DNA from: Aeromonas hydrophila subsp. hydrophila ATCC 7966
GTDB lineage: Bacteria > Pseudomonadota > Gammaproteobacteria > Enterobacterales > Aeromonadaceae
Direction of reading: 5' to 3'
Length of the DNA stretch: 64,000 bases
Assembly (NCBI RefSeq): GCF_000014805.1
Contig: NC_008570.1
Span: forward strand, 3,415,001 to 3,479,000
Shown: positions 52,969-61,768 of the stretch, piece by piece
Numbering within the stretch: the first letter of the stretch is position 1
How the letters are laid out: every line of letters starts with the position of its first letter
The notes under the pieces: model-generated
Seen by the model: only the letters and a program-made list of their open reading frames with translations
What the model was told of the DNA's origin: nothing
Database searches by the model: none
Program-made: the position numbers and the translations under genes

Positions 52969-53826
52969 ATGACACCGACCTTTATCAAAAGCAATGCCGC
53001 AGCCCAGCTCACCATGGCCGTCGAGGTGATGGATGAGCAGGGGCAGTTGCAAACCCGCCAAATCGCCTGTGAGCGACCACTGACGGTCTACCTCAACTGG
53101 AAGGAAATCGTAACCCTGATGACGCTGGGGGCCCGCCCCGAGGCGCTGGTGCTGGGTTATCTCAAAAATCAGGGCTTTATCGAGGATATTGCGGCCATCG
53201 AATCGGTGATCGTCGACTGGGAGAGCGAGGCCGCCGCCGTGGTGAGCAGCCAGCAGGCCGCCGATCTCGACAAATCCCTGGAGAAGAAGACGGTCACCTC
53301 CGGCTGCGGTCAGGGCACCATGTATGGCAGCGTGATGAAGAAGCTCGAAGGGGTGGTCTTGGCGGCGCCCGAGCTTAAACAGAGCACCCTCTACGCCCTG
53401 CTCAAGGCGCTGTCGGCCCATAACGAAACCTACAAGATGGCGGGGGCCGTGCATGGTTGCGCCATCTGTCGCGGCGCTGAGATCCTCTCCTTTGTCGAAG
53501 ACGTGGGGCGCCACAATGCGGTGGATACCCTGGCGGGCGAGCTCTGGATGCGCGGCGAGGCAGGCCACGACAAGATCTTCTACACCACCGGGCGGCTCAC
53601 CTCGGAGATGGTGATCAAGGTGGCGCAGATGGGCATTCCGGTGCTGCTGTCGCGCTCCGGCGTCACCCAGATGGGGCTGGATCTCGCCCGTCAGCTCGGC
53701 ATCACCATGATTGCCCGCGCCAAGGGACGCCACTTCGAGGTATTCAGCGGCCACGACCATCTCGTGCTGGACGAGAAGCCGCCGGTGCTGGCGCCCGGTT
53801 CAGCCGGTCGCGGGATGCGGGATTAA
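52969..53826 (+). CDS. fdhD: FdhD, formate dehydrogenase accessory sulfurtransferase
   Basis: FdhD carries sulfur from IscS to the Mo-bis-MGD cofactor, which is essential for formate dehydrogenase activity. The 285-residue protein has the active-site loop TSGCGQGTMYG with a single cysteine where E. coli has CxxC. It also has GAVHGCAICRGAEIL, the EDVGRHNAVDTLAG motif, and YTTGRLTSEMVIKVAQMGIPVLLSRSG, all family hallmarks. It is first behind a sigma-54 promoter and is followed by an HTH-PBP regulator. Confidence 0.94.
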   Translation: MTPTFIKSNAAAQLTMAVEVMDEQGQLQTRQIACERPLTVYLNWKEIVTLMTLGARPEALVLGYLKNQGFIEDIAAIESVIVDWESEAAAVVSSQQAADLDKSLEKKTVTSGCGQGTMYGSVMKKLEGVVLAAPELKQSTLYALLKALSAHNETYKMAGAVHGCAICRGAEILSFVEDVGRHNAVDTLAGELWMRGEAGHDKIFYTTGRLTSEMVIKVAQMGIPVLLSRSGVTQMGLDLARQLGITMIARAKGRHFEVFSGHDHLVLDEKPPVLAPGSAGRGMRD

Positions 53827-53829
53827 ATC

Positions 53830-53907
53830 ATGAACGAGTTGATGAGTACCCAGCAGATCGCGCTGTATCTCGATCAGACCAGCCAGAGGGCCAAACGCAA
53901 GCCATGA
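53830..53907 (+). CDS. 25-codon leader ORF copying the N-terminus of the next regulator
   Basis: The frame encodes MNELMSTQQIALYLDQTSQR and five more residues, mirroring the downstream protein's MNEFMNVKQVAEYLDLNEKK. It begins 3 bases after the fdhD stop, and its TGA overlaps the regulator ATG (ATGA), giving an unbroken coupling chain. This looks like a 74-bp diverged tandem duplication of the gene start. It may act only to pass ribosomes on, or be a decaying copy. Confidence 0.5.
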   Translation: MNELMSTQQIALYLDQTSQRAKRKP

Positions 53908-54782
53908 ACGAGTTTATGAACGTGAAGCAGGTGGCGGAATACCTCGATCTCAACGAGAAGAAGGTCTACCAGCTCGCCAACGAGGCGCGCATCCCCGCCA
54001 CCAAGGCGACCGGCAAGTGGCTGTTTCCCCGCTCCCTGCTCGATCGCTGGCTGCTTGGCAGCTGCCACGAGGGGGTGATGAACGACCGGCTGCTGCTGGC
54101 GGGCTCCGACGACGTGCTGCTCCACTACGCCAGCAGCCGTTTGGCCCAGCAGCTCGGCACCCAGGCACTGGTGGGCTACACCCCGTGCGGCACCCGTCAG
54201 GGGTTGGCGATGCTGGCGCGCGGCCATGTGGATCTCTGCGCCATCCACTGGGGCCAGGCCGAAGAGGCCCACCTGCGCCATCCGGCGCTGGTACAGCAGT
54301 ATCAGGGCCACCGGCAATGGGTGATCGTTCATGGATTTCGGCGGGTGCAGGGGCTGGTGCTGCGCCGGGGCTTGCAACCGAAAGAGGCGAGACAGGCGCT
54401 CGACTGGCGCTGGGCCATGCGCCAGGAGGGGGCCGGCAGCCAGCGCGCCCTGCAGGAGTGGCTGCAAACCCAGGGGGAGTCGCTGACCCGGCTGGAGCGT
54501 ATTATCGAGGTCAACAGCGAGCGAGAGCTGGCCGCCGCCATCAGCCGCGGCGATGCCGAAGTCGGGCCCGGCGCCCAGAGCACCGCCACCGAGTTCGGCC
54601 TCGACTTCATGCCGCTCTCCCAGGAGTGCTTCGATCTGGTGATGCCGCAGGGGGTCTTCTTTCGCACCCTGCTGCAGCAGCTGATCGGCTGGCTGCAATC
54701 CCCCGAGGGGCGCGAGCTGGCGGCCCGCCTCGGCGGCTATGACCTGACCCAGAGTGGCAAGCTGGTGTGGAGCCCGCAGTAA
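53904..54782 (+). CDS. HTH regulator with periplasmic-binding-protein-like domain (molybdate/tungstate-sensing type)
   Basis: This 292-residue cytoplasmic regulator has an excisionase/MerR-like winged helix at residues 1-50 (MNVKQVAEYLDLNEKKVYQLANEARIPATKATGKWLFPRSLLDRWL) joined to a PBP-like domain (~60-290; LLLAGSDDVLL, GYTPCGTRQGLAMLARGHVDLCAIHWG). The combination is known in regulators that sense molybdate, tungstate or other oxyanions. The gene follows fdhD and precedes, across a terminator, the tup oxyanion transporter region, so oxyanion sensing is likely. The ligand is not proven. Confidence 0.85.
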   Translation: MNEFMNVKQVAEYLDLNEKKVYQLANEARIPATKATGKWLFPRSLLDRWLLGSCHEGVMNDRLLLAGSDDVLLHYASSRLAQQLGTQALVGYTPCGTRQGLAMLARGHVDLCAIHWGQAEEAHLRHPALVQQYQGHRQWVIVHGFRRVQGLVLRRGLQPKEARQALDWRWAMRQEGAGSQRALQEWLQTQGESLTRLERIIEVNSERELAAAISRGDAEVGPGAQSTATEFGLDFMPLSQECFDLVMPQGVFFRTLLQQLIGWLQSPEGRELAARLGGYDLTQSGKLVWSPQ

Positions 54783-54803
54783 GTATCCCCTCACTCGCCC
54801 GTA

Positions 54804-54842
54804 AAAAAGCCCGCCAAGACCAATATTGACGGGCTTTTTTGT
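54804..54842 (+). terminator. terminator after the HTH regulator
   Basis: aaaaagcccg and cgggcttttt are perfect inverted arms around a 16-base loop (54804-54840), with flanking A and T tracts suitable for both strands. Confidence 0.75.
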
Positions 54843-54993
54843 GCCTCACTCTCAATTGCGACAGTCCCCCTCCCCTTGAGGGCAATGCGCGCCCTTCAAG
54901 TTCGGCGGGCTTTTTTGTGCCTCACTCTCAATTGCGACAGTCCCACTCCTCATTGAGGGCAATGCGCGCCCTTCAAGTTCGGCGGGCTTTTTT
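54841..54993. repeat. two 76-77 bp tandem repeats, each with a hairpin and GCGGGC-T6 tail
   Basis: The unit beginning GTGCCTCACTCTCAATTGCG occurs at 54841 and 54917. Each holds a CTTGAGGGC...GCGCCCTTCAAG hairpin and ends in GGCGGGCTTTTTT. The copies differ in a few bases in the middle. They lie between convergent genes, so they may serve as stacked terminators. Confidence 0.85.
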
Positions 54994-55006
54994 GTGACTG
55001 GCGTGG

Positions 55007-57100
55007 TTAAGACGGGTGGTCGCCACCGGCCTCACGCCCCTCGGCGTTGAGGGCGATGCGCCACCCCTCCAGCCGGGTGCTTTCGCCGCCGCTGGCCAGC
55101 CGGGCGTGGCTGCGCAGGCGAATGGTAAAACAGCTACCCTGCCCCGGGGAGGAATCCACCAACAGCTCCCCGCCCCAGCGGCTGATGATGCGGTGGCTCA
55201 GGGCCAGCCCCAGCCCGGTGCCGGTGGCGCGGGTAGTGAAGAAGGGGTCGAAGATCTTGTCGATGATGGCCGCCTCGATGCCGCTGCCGTTGTCGATGAC
55301 CCGCACTTCGGCCCCCTGCAGGGCCCCGGCGTCATCCAGCCAGTCGCGGCTCTCGACCCGGATCTCCCCCTGCTCCCCCAGCGCATGGCTGGCGTTGACC
55401 AAGAGGTTTATCAGCACCTGCAGCAACTGCTGGCGATCCGCCTCGATGGGCTGCTGGGCCCTGAGATCGGCCACCAGGTTCACCTGTTGCTGGCGCAGGG
55501 CGGAGCGCACCAGGGTCAGGCTCTCCTCAATGATGGGGGTGAGGTGCTGCCACACCGGCGCCGTCTCGTAGTCGCCGGGGCGCGAATATTGCAGCAGGCT
55601 GCGGGTGATGGCGCGAATGCGCTCGATCTGGGCCAGCACCAGCGCCAGCTCCTCGCTCACCGGCTCTGCCGCCTCCCCCAGCTCCAGCTTCATCAGCTCC
55701 ACATTGCCGAGGATCACCGCCAGCGGGTTGTTGATCTCGTGGGCCACCCCGGCGCAGAGCTCGCCGAGGGCCGCCAGCTTCTCGCTGATCAGCAGCTGCT
55801 GGCGGGCCTGGGTCAGCATGTGGATGTGGTGCTCGAGCTCGGCGGTCTTCTGCTCAAGGCTCTGGGTGCGCTCGGCCACCTTCTGCTCCAGCTCGTCGGC
55901 GCTGCGGGCCAGCTGCTGCTGGTGCGCCGCCTGCTGGTCCAGCATGGCGTCGAACTGGCGCCCGAGCTGGGCCAGCTCGTGATCGGGGTCGAGGGCCAGC
56001 ACGCCGATGCGGGCCGGTTGACCCGCCTGCACCTGGCGCACCACCTTGTGCATCCGCTCGATGGGGGTGAACAAGTCCCGCGCGCCGCGATAGACCAGCA
56101 GGCCGGAGAGCAGCAGCAACACCACCACGCCGGAGCCCAGCTCCAGCAGGTTGGTGAGGTAGGTACGGATGATGGGCCACTCGAGAAAACCGACGTAGAG
56201 CATGCCGATGCGCTCGCCATTGGCGCCCAAGAGCGGCTCGTAGCCCGACACATACCAGGCGTCGTGCACGAAGGCGCGATCAATCCAGGGCTCACCGCGT
56301 CCCAGCACCTGCTCGCGCACCGGCGCCGACACCCGGGTGCCCACCGCCCGCCCCAGCTGGCGACTGCTGCTGGCGGGCACGTTGGTGCTCACCCGCAGAT
56401 CGCCGAGAAACAGGGTGACGGTGCCGATGCTGCCGGCCGGCAGGGTGTTCTTGGCAAACACCTGGCCCTTGAGCTCATCCACCAGCCGGGTGCTGCCGTT
56501 GATGAGCTCGCCCCCCTCCAGCACGCCCCAGAGGTTGCCGTCCCGCCCCATCACCGGGGTCAGCGAGAGACTGACCAGGCCGCGGGTCTCCTGCCCCGCC
56601 ACCGGATCATATTCCCGCTCCAGCACGGCGCGGCTGGCCAGCGCGGGCGAGAGCGCCAGCAGTTGCTCCCGCGACCAGACCACGAAGTGGCTGACGCTGC
56701 GCCCGGCGGCGAGGGCCGCGCGATCCTGCGCCGGCAGCAGATCCAGCTCGCTGCCGCTGCGCAGGCGCAAAAAATCGAGGCCGTAGTTGGCGGCCAGCGG
56801 CATCACCCATTGGCGCAAACGGGCGGGGGATTCACGCAGCTGCAGCTGGAAGGCCCAGGCATCGCGCAGGTGCTCGAGGTGCTCGGCCTGGCGCTGCTGC
56901 TGCACGCTCACCGCGTGGTGGGCGACGCCAAGGTCGCTGCGCACCGTGGTGAGCAGATTCTGCCAGCTGTAGGTGAGGGTCCAGTAAAGCGTCAGCCCGA
57001 TCATGCCGGCCAGGGTCAGCATGATGGGCACCGAGGTGAGCAGCAGCAGACGCCAGCGCACCTTGGTTCTGAGCAACCCAGGGATCTGCGCCAGCCTCAT
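55007..57100 (-). CDS. membrane sensor histidine kinase (cache, HAMP, HisKA, HATPase)
   Basis: This 697-residue kinase has two membrane helices (residues ~15-40 and ~325-345) around a large periplasmic cache-type sensor (~60-320, GMLYVGFLEWPI). HAMP and a coiled coil (~345-440) follow, then His in AGVAHEINNPLAVILGN (~residue 465), and the ATPase with NLLVNASHAL, DNGSGI and FFTTRATGTGLGLA. It is the natural partner of the sigma-54 activator encoded 31 bases upstream in the same direction. The ligand could be formate, molybdate/tungstate or a redox cue. Confidence 0.9.
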   Translation of the reverse strand: MRLAQIPGLLRTKVRWRLLLLTSVPIMLTLAGMIGLTLYWTLTYSWQNLLTTVRSDLGVAHHAVSVQQQRQAEHLEHLRDAWAFQLQLRESPARLRQWVMPLAANYGLDFLRLRSGSELDLLPAQDRAALAAGRSVSHFVVWSREQLLALSPALASRAVLEREYDPVAGQETRGLVSLSLTPVMGRDGNLWGVLEGGELINGSTRLVDELKGQVFAKNTLPAGSIGTVTLFLGDLRVSTNVPASSSRQLGRAVGTRVSAPVREQVLGRGEPWIDRAFVHDAWYVSGYEPLLGANGERIGMLYVGFLEWPIIRTYLTNLLELGSGVVVLLLLSGLLVYRGARDLFTPIERMHKVVRQVQAGQPARIGVLALDPDHELAQLGRQFDAMLDQQAAHQQQLARSADELEQKVAERTQSLEQKTAELEHHIHMLTQARQQLLISEKLAALGELCAGVAHEINNPLAVILGNVELMKLELGEAAEPVSEELALVLAQIERIRAITRSLLQYSRPGDYETAPVWQHLTPIIEESLTLVRSALRQQQVNLVADLRAQQPIEADRQQLLQVLINLLVNASHALGEQGEIRVESRDWLDDAGALQGAEVRVIDNGSGIEAAIIDKIFDPFFTTRATGTGLGLALSHRIISRWGGELLVDSSPGQGSCFTIRLRSHARLASGGESTRLEGWRIALNAEGREAGGDHPS

Positions 57101-57131
57101 GACTCACTCCGGCGGCAAGGGGCGAGCCGAC

Positions 57132-58487
<1,356 letters not shown>

Positions 58488-58523
58488 GAAAAAAGTACCT
58501 CAGATTCGACAAGGTTCCGGGAT

Positions 58524-58560
58524 TGTCCCACCGACCTTATAAACTGTGGGACATTTTGTC
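58524..58560. promoter_or_regulatory. activator motif and dyad between the regulator and tup genes
   Basis: TGTCCCAC (58524-58531) and GTGGGACA (58546-58553) are perfect arms around 14 bases, and GGGACATTTTGTC (58548-58560) is identical to the fdh site at 50281-50293. A TTATAA-like -10 for the regulator gene lies inside the spacer, so binding here could both activate tupABC and repress the regulator. Confidence 0.7.
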
Positions 58561-58680
58561 GCTAACCGGCCCCAAGTGCCAACTCCGTTTATTAAAAGCG
58601 ACGGTGCCATCACGCAATTAGTGCGCTTAACCGACTGTTTTCACATTAAAAACCGGTCCGAACAAAGCATGCGGTCAGCT

Positions 58681-58696
58681 TGGCACCCTGCTTGCT
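58681..58696 (+). promoter_or_regulatory. sigma-54 promoter of the tupABC-mobA-mobB/moeA operon
   Basis: TGGCACCCTGCTTGCT matches TGGCACG-N4-TTGCT in all but one specified base, with GG-N10-GC spacing. The predicted start near 58707 is 29 bases before the tupA ATG, and the activator motif at 58548-58560 is about 150 bases upstream. Confidence 0.82.
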
Positions 58697-58735
58697 TAGT
58701 CCTGCCCTCTCTCCATCACCGGGTACCCTGACATC

Positions 58736-59578
58736 ATGATCACAGCCACAGTGCGTAAACGCCTCGCCCTTGCCCTCTCCTCCGCCCTGCTGCTCAGCCT
58801 GCCGCTCTGGAGCGCTGCCAGCCATGCCGAGACCAAGGCGCCCATCCGCCTCGCCACCACCACCAGCACCGAACAGTCCGGCCTGCTGGGCTGGCTGCTG
58901 CCCCAGTTCACCAAGGAGACCGGCTACCCGGTGCAGGTGATGGCGGCCGGTACCGGCCAGAGCCTGAAAATGGGCGAGAACGGCGACGCGGATCTGGTGA
59001 TGACCCATGCCCCCTCTGCCGAGAAGGCCTTCGTCGAGGCGGGCTTTGGCATCGAGCCTGAGCACCTGATGTACAACGACTTCGTCATCGTCGGCCCGGC
59101 GAAAGATCCGGCCGGTCTTGGCAAGCTGCACGACGCCGCCAAGGCGCTGGAGGCCATCAAAGAAAAGGGGCAGACCTTTATCTCCCGCGGGGACGAGTCC
59201 GGCACCCACATCAAGGAGAAGACCCTGTGGCAGGCGGCCGACGTCAAGCCTGAGTTCGCCGGCTACAAGTCCATCGGCCAGGGCATGGGGCCGACCCTGA
59301 CCATGGCTTCGGAGCTGGGTGCCTACACCCTGACCGACCGCGGCACCTGGCTCGCCTACCAGAGCAAACTGGATCTCGCCGTGCTGCTGGAGGGGGACAA
59401 GCGCCTGTTCAATCCCTACCAGGTGATCCTGGTCAACCCCAAGCGCTACCCGGATCTCAACACCGAAGGGGCCCGCACCCTGAAGAACTGGCTGGTCTCC
59501 CAGCATGGTCAGCAGCTTATCGGTGACTTCAAGGTGGCCGGCCAGCCGCTGTTCGTGGCCGACGCCAAGCCGCAGTGA
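58736..59578 (+). CDS. tupA: TupA-type tungstate (or molybdate) binding protein
   Basis: This 280-residue periplasmic protein has a signal peptide cleaved near SHAETK. The oxyanion-binding motif TTTSTEQSG follows immediately (TTTS of TupA), with GTGQSLKMGENGDADLVMTHA and the SRGDESGTHIKE loop, all typical of TupA rather than ModA. Tungstate is therefore the best guess; WtpA or ModA would lack TTTS. The ribosome-binding site is weak. It is the first gene of a transport and cofactor operon. Confidence 0.88.
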   Translation: MITATVRKRLALALSSALLLSLPLWSAASHAETKAPIRLATTTSTEQSGLLGWLLPQFTKETGYPVQVMAAGTGQSLKMGENGDADLVMTHAPSAEKAFVEAGFGIEPEHLMYNDFVIVGPAKDPAGLGKLHDAAKALEAIKEKGQTFISRGDESGTHIKEKTLWQAADVKPEFAGYKSIGQGMGPTLTMASELGAYTLTDRGTWLAYQSKLDLAVLLEGDKRLFNPYQVILVNPKRYPDLNTEGARTLKNWLVSQHGQQLIGDFKVAGQPLFVADAKPQ

Positions 59579-59645
59579 TGCCACGGCCGACCCTGCCCGA
59601 CCTGCCCCTGGCGCCCCTCGCCACCTTGAGTGACGGAGGCGCCCG

Positions 59646-60347
59646 GTGCCGACCCTGATCGAAACCACACTGGCGGCGCTTTCGCTGCTGTTCAGTGGTG
59701 ACACCGAGCTGTGGCAAGTGGTGGGGGTCTCCTTCTCGGTGTCGAGTCTCGCACTCGGGCTGGTGCTGCTGCCGGCCCTGCTGCTCGGCTTCGCGCTGGC
59801 CTACCTGCCGATCCCGGCCCGCTGGCTCTGGCTCTCCTGCATCAATACCCTGCAGTCGGTGCCGACCGTGGTGATTGGCCTGTTGCTCTACATGCTGCTG
59901 TCGCGGGCCGGCCCCTTCGGCGACTGGAAGATGCTGTTCACCCAGCAGGCCATGGTGGTGGGGCAGATGCTGATCGCCTTTCCGGTGATCGCCACCATGG
60001 CCCACGCGGCGTTCGTGCAGAGCGATCGGCGCGCCTGGGAGACCGCCCGCACCCTGGGGCTCTCCTGGCCCAGGGCGCTGCTCGGGCTGATGCGCGAGTG
60101 CCGCTTCGGCCTGTTGGCGGCGGTGATCGGCGCCTTCAGTCGCATCGTCACCGAGGTGGGCTGCTCCATGATGGTGGGGGGCAACATTTTGCACTTCACC
60201 CGCAACATCCCCACCGCCATCGCGCTGGAGACCCAGAAAGGGGCCTTCACCCAGGGGGTGGCGCTCGGCATCGTGCTGCTGGCCCTGGCCCTGCTGCTCA
60301 ACCTGTTGCTGACCGCGTGCCGTGGTCACAGCTATCTGAAGAACTGA
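59646..60347 (+). CDS. tupB: TupB, tungstate ABC permease
   Basis: This 233-residue inner-membrane permease has about five helices and the ABC-coupling EAA loop (ETARTLGLSWPRALLGLMRECRFGLLAAVIGAF). The start is GTG at 59646, eight bases after GGAGG. It is typical of TupB in size and in the GCSMMVGGNI segment. It lies 67 bases after tupA in one operon. Confidence 0.9.
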   Translation: MPTLIETTLAALSLLFSGDTELWQVVGVSFSVSSLALGLVLLPALLLGFALAYLPIPARWLWLSCINTLQSVPTVVIGLLLYMLLSRAGPFGDWKMLFTQQAMVVGQMLIAFPVIATMAHAAFVQSDRRAWETARTLGLSWPRALLGLMRECRFGLLAAVIGAFSRIVTEVGCSMMVGGNILHFTRNIPTAIALETQKGAFTQGVALGIVLLALALLLNLLLTACRGHSYLKN

Positions 60348-60349
60348 CC

Positions 60350-60472
60350 ATGGCGCAGCGCACTATTATCCATAACCAAATGCTGTTGACCCCACCGCTG
60401 TCGCGGTCACGGTTGTGTGAAGAACCGACCATGCCCCCACCGTCCATCCACCGGAGTACGCCATGGCCCTGA
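60350..60472 (+). other. spacer ORF between tupB and tupC (40 codons)
   Basis: The frame starts MAQRTIIHNQ two bases after the tupB stop and ends 10 bases inside tupC. The tripeptide context GAAGAACTGACCATG before it recurs as GAAGAACCGACCATG at about 60419. It may be a third junction duplicate like those before sbcC and the HTH regulator, but the similarity to the TupC start (MALTAHQ) is weak. Confidence 0.25.
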
Positions 60473-61158
60473 CCGCCCACCAGCTGATGATGCGCTTTGG
60501 CGAGCGCGACCTGTTCCAGATTGAGCAGCTCTCCATCGCGGCCGGCGACGCCATCTGGCTGCGCGGCGCGAACGGGGTGGGCAAGACCACCTTGCTCAAG
60601 ATCCTAGCAGGCCTGCTCACCCCGACCCGGGGCCACACCAACCTCCCCTCTGGCTGGCGCGGCAAGCTCGGCCAGTGGCTCAAGCGCGATCCGGGGCCGG
60701 GCCGGGTCACCTACCTGCACCAGACCCCCTACCTGTTTGATCGCAGCGTGCACGACAACGTGGCCTGGGCCCTCGGCCATCGCGCCGCCGACGAGGTGCG
60801 GGTGTTCGAGGCGCTGCGCCGGGTCGAACTGGAGAGCCTGGCGCGCGAGCACATCAGCATTTTGTCTGGCGGCGAGCGCCAGCGGCTGGCCATGGCCCGC
60901 GCCTGGGCGCTGCAGCCCGCCTTTTTGCTGATGGACGAGCCCACAGCCAATCTGGATGCACATTCGGTTGCCCTGATGGCCGCCATGGCGCAAGATCTGC
61001 GGGAACAGGGCAGCGGCCTGGTCATCATCAGCCACCAGAGCAACGATCTGACCGACCTGTGCGAGCGGCAATGGACCCTCGCCCGGGGCCGGCTGCACGA
61101 ACCCACTCCTTTGAAAATCATCGAGCGACATGACCTCAAACAGCGAACCTCGTACTGA
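60463..61158 (+). CDS. tupC: TupC, tungstate ABC ATPase
   Basis: This 231-residue ATP-binding subunit has Walker A GANGVGKTTLLK, Q-loop TYLHQTPYLFD, signature LSGGERQRLAMARAWAL, Walker B FLLMDEPTANLD and H-loop ISHQSND. CCGGAG lies 7 bases before the ATG. It powers TupB transport of the oxyanion bound by TupA. Its last codons overlap the mobA start by 29 bases, which ties transport to cofactor synthesis. Confidence 0.93.
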   Translation: MALTAHQLMMRFGERDLFQIEQLSIAAGDAIWLRGANGVGKTTLLKILAGLLTPTRGHTNLPSGWRGKLGQWLKRDPGPGRVTYLHQTPYLFDRSVHDNVAWALGHRAADEVRVFEALRRVELESLAREHISILSGGERQRLAMARAWALQPAFLLMDEPTANLDAHSVALMAAMAQDLREQGSGLVIISHQSNDLTDLCERQWTLARGRLHEPTPLKIIERHDLKQRTSY

Positions 61159-61768
61159 CCGCTTTCCCGTCTCCGCCGTGGTGCTGGCCGGCGGCCGTGC
61201 CACCCGCATGGGGGGCGCCGACAAGGGCTGGGTCGAGTTGGCGGGACGCCCGCTCATCGACCACGTGCTTGACCGGCTAAGACCCCAGGTGGACGAGATC
61301 CTGATCAACGCCAACCGCAGCCAGGCCCGCTACCAGGCGCTGGCCCCGGTCATCGGCGATGACAGCCCCGACTATCTCGGCCCGCTGGCGGGCATGCAGG
61401 CCGGCCTTGCCGCCGCCCGCCACGACTGGGTGCTGTTCGTGCCCTGCGACGGCCCCGCCCTGCCCCGCGATCTGATGAGCCGCTTTCGCGCCGCCCTGAC
61501 CCCGCAGACCGAGCTGGTGGTGGCCCATGACGGCGACTGGCTGCAACCCGTGGTGGCCCTGCTGCACAAGTCCCTGCTCCCCTCCCTGTCCGCCGCGCTG
61601 GCGGAGGGAGAGCGCAAAATCGATATCTGGTTTGCCCGCCACCAGATGGCGGTGGTGAGCTTTGCCGACCAGCCGGATGCCTTCATCAATCTCAACAGCC
61701 CGGACGAGCTGGCCGCCTACGAGGCGCGCCTGCCAGACGCCGCGACCGGACAAGGAGCCACCTCATGA
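61130..61768 (+). CDS. mobA: MobA, molybdenum cofactor guanylyltransferase
   Basis: MobA attaches GMP from GTP to molybdopterin to make bis-MGD, the cofactor form of formate dehydrogenase. The 212-residue protein has the nucleotide loop VVLAGGRATRMGGADKGWVEL and the catalytic DYLGPLAGMQAGLAAARHDWVLFVPCDGP segment. It overlaps tupC and, by ATGA, the next gene. Length is close to E. coli MobA (194). Confidence 0.94.
   Translation: MTSNSEPRTDRFPVSAVVLAGGRATRMGGADKGWVELAGRPLIDHVLDRLRPQVDEILINANRSQARYQALAPVIGDDSPDYLGPLAGMQAGLAAARHDWVLFVPCDGPALPRDLMSRFRAALTPQTELVVAHDGDWLQPVVALLHKSLLPSLSAALAEGERKIDIWFARHQMAVVSFADQPDAFINLNSPDELAAYEARLPDAATGQGATS

Noticed and set aside
54841..54993. CRISPR or small-RNA repeat
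   Set aside because: Only two contiguous copies with terminator features and no spacers or cas genes.
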